A DNA stretch of 18,746 nucleotides from positions 1 to 18,746 of the forward strand of contig CAAGIP010000041.1 in NCBI GenBank assembly GCA_900769955.1. The letters are read 5' to 3'. This document shows, piece by piece, positions 13,587 to 18,746 of the stretch (position 1 is the stretch's first letter; each line of letters starts with the position of its first letter). The notes beneath the pieces are model-generated. The model had not been told where the DNA came from. It saw only the letters and a program-made list of their open reading frames with translations, and ran no database searches. Origin of the DNA: Spirochaetia bacterium. Lineage in GTDB: Bacteria; Spirochaetota; Spirochaetia; Sphaerochaetales; Sphaerochaetaceae. The translations under genes and the position numbers were made by a program.

Positions 13587-15626
13587 TCATTCTGACGTCC
13601 TGACTTTAAGCATCATGATTTTGGTTTCGTTCACGCCGGAAACGAAGATGTATGAGCCGCTGTTGGCAATGACTGCCCTGTAGGGTGTGAATCCCAGCTC
13701 TTCGCGGCCGATGTAGGTGAGTGTATCGCCTGAGACTCTGTAAGCCGAAATGGTTTTGTTACCTGCATTGAGGGCATAGAGGAATTCGCAGCTCGCGCTT
13801 GTGAACATGTATGTCGTGTTAAGATCCCCGCCTTCATTTCTGTCGAGCTCGGAAACCTTAGTGAAATCTCCTCCCACATCGCCTCTGTAAACCTTCAGCT
13901 TGTTGCCGACCGCGACAACGAATCTTGCCGATGTGCTGTCCGGGCTTTCCAGGACTGCAATCGCACCTGCACCTATAGTCTCTGCATCCACGAACGCCTT
14001 GGATCTTGACGTGTTGTCGATACCTCTGTTCACGACCATTCCTCCCTTTGCCGGATCGATGGCTGCTATGACATCACCTTCCATGTTGCCTGCCGAGATC
14101 GTGTAACTGTATCCCTTATTATAGTTGAGCCATTTGCCGTTTGCCATATAAATGTCAGTGGTTGTTCCCACCGTGGTCTTGGTGTTCGTCAGGTGCCTTA
14201 ATGAGATTACCGTATTCTCACCGGACTGTCCCACGACGGTGAAGTATCCGTTAGTCCATGTGCCCGGATTCACGATCGTGTCGATCGAGTTATACTTCGG
14301 ATCATCTACCCTGCCGTATACCTGACCGGCACATGTAACAGGATTGATGAGGGAGCATGTGTTCTTGTCATAGTTCCATCTTGTCACTGTAGGCTGAGCA
14401 GCACCGGAGACCGTTACGACTACGTTGTTGCTGCCCGGTATTGCCTTTACAAGCTTTGTGGAACCTGAAAGCTGTACCGTGTTCTCTTTAATGAGAGTGT
14501 TCTTCTTGATGGAGCAGATTGTGGCCACATTGCCTGAGTCAGAGATGACAAGCACCTTGCCGTCAGGAAGGAACTCGATGTTCGTCCTTGATCCGATCTT
14601 GATCTCCCCGTTCTCGATAAGTCCTGCCTTAACGGGCTGTCCGACATTACCCAGCAGTGCGACTTCAAAGTTCACCTGAGTGGAACCTGTGGAACCGAGC
14701 ATGTTTGTTTTTGCGATGATGTCTAGTCTGTGCTTTCCGGGATCGGGTTTGATGGTGACTTCTTCACCGGTTTTTATCAATGAGCCGTCGAGATACCACT
14801 CGATAGTCACATCCTCCTTGTTGATGGACTGGGTATCAAGCGTGATCGTCTTTTCTGCCTGGGCAGCGATGACTTCGTTATTGGTTAATCCCGACACCAC
14901 GCATACGACCGGGGTACCGACCCTGTTTTCAAGAGTGAGCTGACCTACGACGGGAGGAGCCTTGTCAAGGTCCAGACTGATGTTTCCTGTAGTGGTCTTT
15001 CCGCTTACGATCCGGACTGCATCAATTGCGCCTGCAACGAGCAGATCACCGTCATAGAGCTTTGCATTGACAGTATAGGATCCTGAAGTCTGTGAGGTGA
15101 CCGAAAGTGTGGATGAGCCTGCTGAAGAAACAGTCGGAGTGTACTTCTGTGAAACAGAGTTATCCATACCTGTAAACTGAATGTCCAGCCTCGGATCCGA
15201 GACCAGTGTGCTGTCCCAGGTATATATCAGTGAAAGGTTACCCGATCCTACCATCTCATTGAGCAATACGGTTGCAGATGTATTGGTTTCATTGAGATTG
15301 AAGGTGGTTGAACCGGTGACGAGTACGATTCCTTCCTCGTTCTTGCCGTCAGCCTTGATGTTCCAGGTACCTACCGGAACGTCCTCAAGCACGAATGTGT
15401 TCCTCTTTGTGGTAAGCTTGTACGACTCATTATTGGGGCCCGTGCACGTGATGTCATAGTTCGTTATGCTGAGCGTCACATCCCCAGGTGTGATCGTTCT
15501 GGATATTTCCTTTTCAAGGGTGATGCGCATGTCCGTCGTGCTTCCCCCGCTCTCACAGGATGCAAAGGAGAAAATGATCAGTGCTGAGATGAGAAGTGCG
15601 ATGATCTGTCTTGTTCTTTCTGTCAT
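13587..15626 (-). CDS. Large exported lipoprotein with beta-sandwich domains and propeller-like C-terminus
   Basis: A 679-residue protein with a signal and a lipobox ending FASC (Cys24), so it is predicted to be lipidated. After the lipidated Cys come Ser/Thr-rich beta-sandwich modules: about 30-120 (with VPVGTWNIKADG), about 125-225, and an Ig/PKD-like one around 265-330 (EWYLDGSLIKTGEEVTI). From about 345 the protein changes to short repeats of strand-like segments (FLPDGKVLVISDSGN, KLKVYRGDVGG, KTISAYRVSGDTL) suggesting a beta-propeller. I recognise no enzyme motif; adhesion, polysaccharide or protein binding would be guesses. GGAGGT lies seven bases before the ATG. Thr and Ser content is high, as is usual for surface proteins. 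A hairpin follows the gene on its own strand. Confidence 0.8.
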   Translation of the reverse strand: MTERTRQIIALLISALIIFSFASCESGGSTTDMRITLEKEISRTITPGDVTLSITNYDITCTGPNNESYKLTTKRNTFVLEDVPVGTWNIKADGKNEEGIVLVTGSTTFNLNETNTSATVLLNEMVGSGNLSLIYTWDSTLVSDPRLDIQFTGMDNSVSQKYTPTVSSAGSSTLSVTSQTSGSYTVNAKLYDGDLLVAGAIDAVRIVSGKTTTGNISLDLDKAPPVVGQLTLENRVGTPVVCVVSGLTNNEVIAAQAEKTITLDTQSINKEDVTIEWYLDGSLIKTGEEVTIKPDPGKHRLDIIAKTNMLGSTGSTQVNFEVALLGNVGQPVKAGLIENGEIKIGSRTNIEFLPDGKVLVISDSGNVATICSIKKNTLIKENTVQLSGSTKLVKAIPGSNNVVVTVSGAAQPTVTRWNYDKNTCSLINPVTCAGQVYGRVDDPKYNSIDTIVNPGTWTNGYFTVVGQSGENTVISLRHLTNTKTTVGTTTDIYMANGKWLNYNKGYSYTISAGNMEGDVIAAIDPAKGGMVVNRGIDNTSRSKAFVDAETIGAGAIAVLESPDSTSARFVVAVGNKLKVYRGDVGGDFTKVSELDRNEGGDLNTTYMFTSASCEFLYALNAGNKTISAYRVSGDTLTYIGREELGFTPYRAVIANSGSYIFVSGVNETKIMMLKVRTSE

Positions 15627-15691
15627 AATGTGACCTCCGTCTTGTTTTGTGAGCCCATCATCACACTGAGGTTCCTATGGCGCAACTTTTT

Positions 15692-15700
15692 TGGTATGAT
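15692..15700 (+). promoter_or_regulatory. Extended -10 promoter of the two-helix membrane protein gene
   Basis: TGGTATGAT is an extended -10 with one mismatch. The expected start point near 15707 leaves a leader of about 12 nt holding GGAGG (15710-15714) five to six bases before the ATG at 15719. No -35 of quality is seen. Confidence 0.4.
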
Positions 15701-15718
15701 ATTTTTTCCGGAGGCCGC

Positions 15719-16204
15719 ATGCTGAAAAAAACAGTACTTTTCCTTATCCCCGTGCTCCTGCTCGTCATCGTCTTCGTCCCCATCATGAACAACCTCATAT
15801 ACTGGTCTCTCTATGCCGTTCTTTTCGGTCTCGTCCTCATATACTGGCTGCTTGAGGACACAGTGCCGAAGAATGACGTCAGTGCATATCTGAAAGGAGA
15901 ACCTTACTGGAGCGTAAAGGCTGGTATAATAAAGAGTAAGGGTGAAACCTCCGAGATCATGGGAGGATCTCTCGTGATCTCAGGGGAGACGCTTTATTTC
16001 ATGAAAAGAAAAGGGGGTGGAAAAGGTATTGAAGTGCTGAGACAGTTCCCTGTTTCCCGCATCACCGGCTATACCCTTAAGAAGGTTGACGGCTATCATG
16101 AGGGAATTGAATTCACCACCGATTCCGATGACCAACTGCAATTTACATCCAGGGCAGTCGCAAAGGACGAAAAAGGCCTTAATGCCGCTTTAGGGTGGGA
16201 ATAA
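15719..16204 (+). CDS. Two-helix membrane protein with possible PH/GRAM-like domain
   Basis: A 161-residue protein. Two hydrophobic segments (about residues 5-22 and 26-45) form a likely N-terminal membrane hairpin, followed by a cytosolic beta-rich domain of about 100 residues containing GGSLVISGETLYFMKRK, FPVSRITGYTLKK and IEFTTDSDDQLQFTSR. This strand order is reminiscent of bacterial PH-like or GRAM-type domains (GxLxIT...LyF), but the match is only by eye. I do not recognise a named family. The ATG at 15719 has GGAGG five to six bases upstream; an in-frame ATG at 15677 precedes the -10 and is rejected. The gene stands alone, with a strong terminator about 70 bases beyond its stop. Confidence 0.7.
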   Translation: MLKKTVLFLIPVLLLVIVFVPIMNNLIYWSLYAVLFGLVLIYWLLEDTVPKNDVSAYLKGEPYWSVKAGIIKSKGETSEIMGGSLVISGETLYFMKRKGGGKGIEVLRQFPVSRITGYTLKKVDGYHEGIEFTTDSDDQLQFTSRAVAKDEKGLNAALGWE

Positions 16205-16271
16205 ACCGGTTAAATCAATTTTTCTGAAAAATTAAACATCTTTTTGCTTGCATAGGGGCAATTTATACCCG

Positions 16272-16314
16272 AAAACCGCATTTAAACGCTTAAATCGCGG
16301 TTTTTTGTTTTTTT
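16272..16314 (+). terminator. Strong intrinsic terminator
   Basis: AAAACCGC-ATTTAA pairs with TTAAAT-C-GCGGTTTT: 14 base pairs with one bulged C and a four-base loop. It is followed by six Ts, G and seven Ts. It ends transcription from the membrane protein gene upstream. Confidence 0.85.
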
Positions 16315-16359
16315 CCGGAATTAAACATCAATTGCCAACATCACCCCTGCCGTCTTCCA

Positions 16360-16365
16360 TATGAT
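16360..16365 (+). promoter_or_regulatory. -10 box abutting the start of the small barrel gene
   Basis: TATGAT (five of six) lies six bases before the ATG at 16372, and no Shine-Dalgarno sequence is present, so a leaderless transcript is inferred. TTGCCA at 16332-16337 resembles a -35, but its 22-bp spacing is too long. Confidence 0.4.
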
Positions 16366-16371
16366 TTAACC

Positions 16372-16890
16372 ATGAAGAAAAAAGCAGCGGTATTCATGGT
16401 GATGTGCGTTACATTAAAGTGCCTTGGCGCACTTCAGTTTTCCGTCGGTGCGGACATCCTGTCACTGGACAGCTTCCTTTATCATGATCTTTCACTCAGG
16501 GCGGAAGCAGGACTTAAAACAGATGATGTGAGAATAAGTGCATCCGGAGGATACTTCCGCAGTGATGACAGGGACTCGACCTTAAGTGCCGTCACGTCCT
16601 CCCTCGATTTCGACTACTATCCCTTTTCATCTCTGGGCTTTTATGTCGGTGCGACAATGATCGGGCATACATACTTCTTCGGTCCCGATGCCCCTGAGGA
16701 GAAGAGCCGCTTCGGCACTTCGATAAGGACGGGCTGGACTCTGAACCTCATGAAGCACCTCTCTCTGGATTTCAGATGCAGTGTGCATGACACGTCACTT
16801 AAGGATGAGGGGATCGCCATAGGACAGCTTTCCAGATACAGGTTTTCATTTCTGGTCTTCTACAGGACCGGTTCAGATAACAAGGAGTGA
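16372..16890 (+). CDS. Putative small outer-membrane beta-barrel protein
   Basis: A 172-residue protein with an N-terminal signal (MKKKAAVFMVMCVTLKCLGA, cleavage about residue 20-22). The mature part is a series of about 8-10 alternating strands (LQFSVGADIL, LSLRAEAGL, VRISASGGYF, SLDFDYYPF, LGFYVGATMIG, FGTSIRTGWTL, LSLDFRCSV, RYRFSFLVFYR) with short polar turns. This suggests a small barrel of the outer-membrane beta-barrel superfamily, but the last residues (GSDNKE) are polar rather than aromatic. I recognise no named family. The stop overlaps the Shine-Dalgarno region of the following gene, so the two are co-transcribed. Confidence 0.65.
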   Translation: MKKKAAVFMVMCVTLKCLGALQFSVGADILSLDSFLYHDLSLRAEAGLKTDDVRISASGGYFRSDDRDSTLSAVTSSLDFDYYPFSSLGFYVGATMIGHTYFFGPDAPEEKSRFGTSIRTGWTLNLMKHLSLDFRCSVHDTSLKDEGIAIGQLSRYRFSFLVFYRTGSDNKE

Positions 16891-16895
16891 CAGTT

Positions 16896-17768
16896 ATGAA
16901 ACAGAAAGCACAGAAGACAGTCGGATGCATCATGCTTGTCATCATGATGTTCACAACGCTTGCGGGCTGTACGCTTGATGCGGCTGCCCAGGGACGGGTA
17001 ACCCAGGAGGAGGTGAGGAGCAGGGTTGCCAGGATTATTGATGAGGAAATGCTGAACATCCTTCCATATCTTGAGGAAAATGAAGACATTTCCCTGACCG
17101 ATGAGGAGGGCAGGAGCATTGACTTAAGGAAGATGAAGGGCTCTGAGATCGTGGCAAGGGCAACTGACGAAGGAGGGGAGAAGTATATAGACTTTTCTTA
17201 TTCAGTCCTCACTGCCCAGACCAGCGATGAGATAGTAAAAAGCGCGAAGGGGCTTGTGAGTGAAGAGGACTATGAGATGCTGCTTGAGAAGGTAAGGGAA
17301 GAGGAGGAAAAAGCCGCAAGGATGTATGATGAACTTTCCCGTTCCCTTACTATGGCACAGCAGAAGGAGCTTTACAGGGATCTGAAGAAACTGGTCATAA
17401 AAGCAGTTGTGCTGCTTACCGCAGGACTCGTGTATGCCGCCATACCCAAGACCATGGTATGGGGTAAGGTATCTGCCGCATGTGTCGTCGCAGTTGCTGC
17501 TGGAGTCGTGGCCTCAGGGGTTGCAACGTTCATCGAGTACAAAAAATTCGGTATCCCCGGTGATGATCTTCCCTCATTCGAAAGCTGGCTGGAGAGTATG
17601 TACAAGGATTCATATTCAGCCTGGGCGATAGCGGCATCGATGATAGCGACCGGAACCGCGGCAAAGCGTTCTCCTGTGGTTACGGGACTTATCATAGCGG
17701 CATTTTCCCTCTATGGAGTCATAGACGAAGCCCGCCCGATACTCAAGAAGTACAATTTCTCAATCTGA
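16896..17768 (+). CDS. Lipidated multi-helix membrane protein of unknown function
   Basis: A 290-residue protein with a signal ending in a classical lipobox, LAGC (Cys25). After the Cys comes a charged, predicted helical and partly coiled-coil region (about 35-155, rich in Glu, Lys and Arg: VREEEEKAARMYDELSRS). Hydrophobic segments follow at about 168-186, 190-212, 244-260 and 263-280, so the chain probably crosses a membrane several times. A lipoprotein that is also polytopic is unusual. I know no family for it. The ATG at 16896 has AAGGAG eight to nine bases upstream; a GTG at 16887 overlaps that site and is rejected. It overlaps nothing but lies five bases after the barrel-like gene, suggesting a functional pair in the envelope. 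Confidence 0.7.
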   Translation: MKQKAQKTVGCIMLVIMMFTTLAGCTLDAAAQGRVTQEEVRSRVARIIDEEMLNILPYLEENEDISLTDEEGRSIDLRKMKGSEIVARATDEGGEKYIDFSYSVLTAQTSDEIVKSAKGLVSEEDYEMLLEKVREEEEKAARMYDELSRSLTMAQQKELYRDLKKLVIKAVVLLTAGLVYAAIPKTMVWGKVSAACVVAVAAGVVASGVATFIEYKKFGIPGDDLPSFESWLESMYKDSYSAWAIAASMIATGTAAKRSPVVTGLIIAAFSLYGVIDEARPILKKYNFSI

Positions 17769-17775
17769 AAGAATA

Positions 17776-17800
17776 CCGGGCCGCATAACCTGCGGTCCGG
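17776..17800 (+). repeat. Hairpin between the lipidated protein gene and the Rpn-like gene
   Basis: CCGGGCCGCA (17776-17785) and TGCGGTCCGG (17791-17800) form a 10-bp stem with one G-U pair and a five-base loop. No T-run follows on the plus strand, so it is not a standard intrinsic terminator. It sits five bases before the GAGG preceding the next start. Confidence 0.55.
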
Positions 17801-17815
17801 CTAATGAGGCATAAA

Positions 17816-18746
17816 ATGTGTATTAAGATGTTTTCGGATTCCCTTAAAGGCAATATTGAGGATCTTCTCAATGATCAGGTGCTTAAGCTTTTCCGTTTTC
17901 CCGATCTGGCAGCCATGATAATCAAGCTCGGGGTACCGGAATACAGGTATGTATCCCTTGCTGAAATAAAACGTCTCCTTCCCACTGAAGGCGGACGCAT
18001 CGTGGCACTTGAATCTGATCTCTTTTTCATGGACGGGGACATACTTTTTAAGGCACGCCTTCCGTCCGGCGGTGAAAGATACATGGTGATCAACTTTGAG
18101 GCTCAGAATGCTTCATCCTCATCGAAAAGGACAATCAACAGGATGGTATTCTATGCAGCCGCTTTCCTTGTTGATCAGTATGGAAAAGTTTATGAGCATC
18201 AGAAGTACGAAGATCTTATCAAGGTGACTTCACTATGGATCTGCCCTCAGGCATCAAAGGATGACATAGCCCATGTTTCCCTGAAGAGTGACAGACCGGA
18301 GCTTTTCCCGGAAGGCGCATTTGATCTTATTTCCATTGCGGTAATATACATGAAACAGGGCGGGAGTGCAGCTACATGTGAATATGGAATACTTCGCGGT
18401 GATGAGGAAATGATGTTGTCGAGAGACTGTTTGTGGGATATATTGTCGGTAAATAAGACAAAGGAAGAAAAGAAAGAAGTCCTTAAAAGAACTCTCGGTG
18501 TTGTTGATGATTCTTTGGAGAAGGAGGTGTCAGTCATGTGTGATTATGCCAGCGTTGTAGCTAATTATGGGATTGAATTAGGTATCAGGCAAGGTATCGA
18601 ACAGGGTATCAGGCAAGGTGTCGAACAAGGCATCAGGCAAGGTGTCGAACAGGGCATCAGGCAAGGTAAGCATCTCGGAGAAATCAGATCAATTGTCTCC
18701 GTATACTCTGATGGATTAATTACCCTGGACTATGCACTTTCGAAAA
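17816..18746 (+). CDS. Rpn-like PD-(D/E)XK nuclease-family protein with tandem-repeat C-terminus (3' end outside window)
   Basis: The frame stays open to the window edge, giving about 310 visible residues. The N-terminal domain resembles the Rpn / PD-(D/E)XK 'transposase-like' family (recombination-promoting nucleases): FFMDGDILFKARL (D75) followed by VINFEAQNAS with E95-A-Q97, typical of the family's E-x-Q form, then helices RTINRMVFYAAAFLVDQYG. The assignment is by eye and moderate. From about residue 250 comes an eight-residue repeat of the type GIRQGVEQ, as in many Rpn-family tails, then KHLGEIRSIVSVYSDGLITL. The start at 17816 has GAGG six bases upstream; ATGs at 17804 and 17828 are alternatives. 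RpnA-type proteins of E. coli are reported to nick or cleave DNA and promote RecA-independent recombination; whether this one does is unknown. Confidence 0.65.
   Translation, partial: MCIKMFSDSLKGNIEDLLNDQVLKLFRFPDLAAMIIKLGVPEYRYVSLAEIKRLLPTEGGRIVALESDLFFMDGDILFKARLPSGGERYMVINFEAQNASSSSKRTINRMVFYAAAFLVDQYGKVYEHQKYEDLIKVTSLWICPQASKDDIAHVSLKSDRPELFPEGAFDLISIAVIYMKQGGSAATCEYGILRGDEEMMLSRDCLWDILSVNKTKEEKKEVLKRTLGVVDDSLEKEVSVMCDYASVVANYGIELGIRQGIEQGIRQGVEQGIRQGVEQGIRQGKHLGEIRSIVSVYSDGLITLDYALSK
18581..18667 (+). repeat. 24-bp in-frame tandem repeat (about 3.6 copies) in the Rpn-like gene
   Basis: Three 24-bp units (18581-18604, 18605-18628, 18629-18652) plus a 15-bp partial unit (18653-18667) encode GIRQGIEQ/GIRQGVEQ. 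Units differ at only one to three bases. Copy number changes would keep the frame and change the length of the tail. Confidence 0.9.

Noticed and set aside
16222..16234. AT-rich inverted repeat (TTTTTC-T-GAAAAA) as a terminator
   Set aside because: Its loop is too small for a hairpin and its stem is all A/T; the strong terminator lies 50 bases further on.
16231..16329. Direct repeat ATTAAACATC (16231-16240 and 16320-16329) around a terminator, as possible insertion scars
   Set aside because: Ten AT-rich bases can repeat by chance here, and no mobile gene or inverted ends lie between the copies.
18581..18667. CRISPR array
   Set aside because: The 24-bp units are contiguous, without spacers, and translate in frame as GIRQGVEQ.

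Overview
The window looks like chromosomal DNA of an anaerobic, fermentative, two-membrane bacterium, most probably a spirochaete (inferred, not proven). The evidence is a class I lysyl-tRNA synthetase, which among bacteria is typical of spirochaetes and a few other lineages, an electron-bifurcating-type [FeFe] hydrogenase operon beside rex, several lipoproteins with loose lipoboxes (FASC, LTSC, LAGC), and outer-membrane barrel proteins. Genes are densely packed with short gaps, and no gene-free stretch exceeds 300 bases. I see no rRNA, tRNA, CRISPR array or insertion sequence.

Layout. Bases 1-1077 hold the C-terminal part of an Omp85-like barrel, convergent with an RlpA-like cell-wall protein (1074-1694, minus). 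A divergent promoter region leads to the class I LysRS gene and a flavodoxin-fold reductase (1783-3922). After a hairpin comes a small unknown gene (3973-4206), convergent with era. clpP is divergent from era and convergent with a TfoX-N protein. Next come a lipoprotein-type EEP phosphatase/nuclease and an Ogg-type DNA glycosylase, the latter convergent with rex. The rex/hyd divergent region contains direct repeats 21 bp apart. The hyd operon (8594-13478) encodes a NuoE-like subunit, a GHKL ATPase-domain protein, a small [2Fe-2S] protein, a NuoF-like subunit and the [FeFe]-hydrogenase. Two terminator hairpins separate it from a 679-residue lipoprotein gene on the minus strand. The last part holds a two-helix membrane protein with a possible PH-like domain, a strong terminator, a small barrel-like protein paired with a lipidated multi-helix membrane protein, and an Rpn/PD-(D/E)XK-like gene cut by the window edge. 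That last gene carries an in-frame 24-bp tandem repeat.

How it works together. The central module is redox metabolism: Rex senses NADH/NAD+, and the neighbouring trimeric-type hydrogenase probably oxidises NADH and reduced ferredoxin together to make H2. The rest is housekeeping (LysRS, Era, ClpP, Ogg) and envelope functions.

The least expected signals are these. Several genes that begin transcription units have a -10 box only 4-8 nt before the ATG and no Shine-Dalgarno sequence, suggesting leaderless mRNAs. Four convergent gene pairs meet within -4 to +3 nt. A GHKL ATPase-domain gene sits inside the hydrogenase operon. I found no clearly new defence or mobile system; the edge-truncated Rpn-like gene is the nearest candidate.
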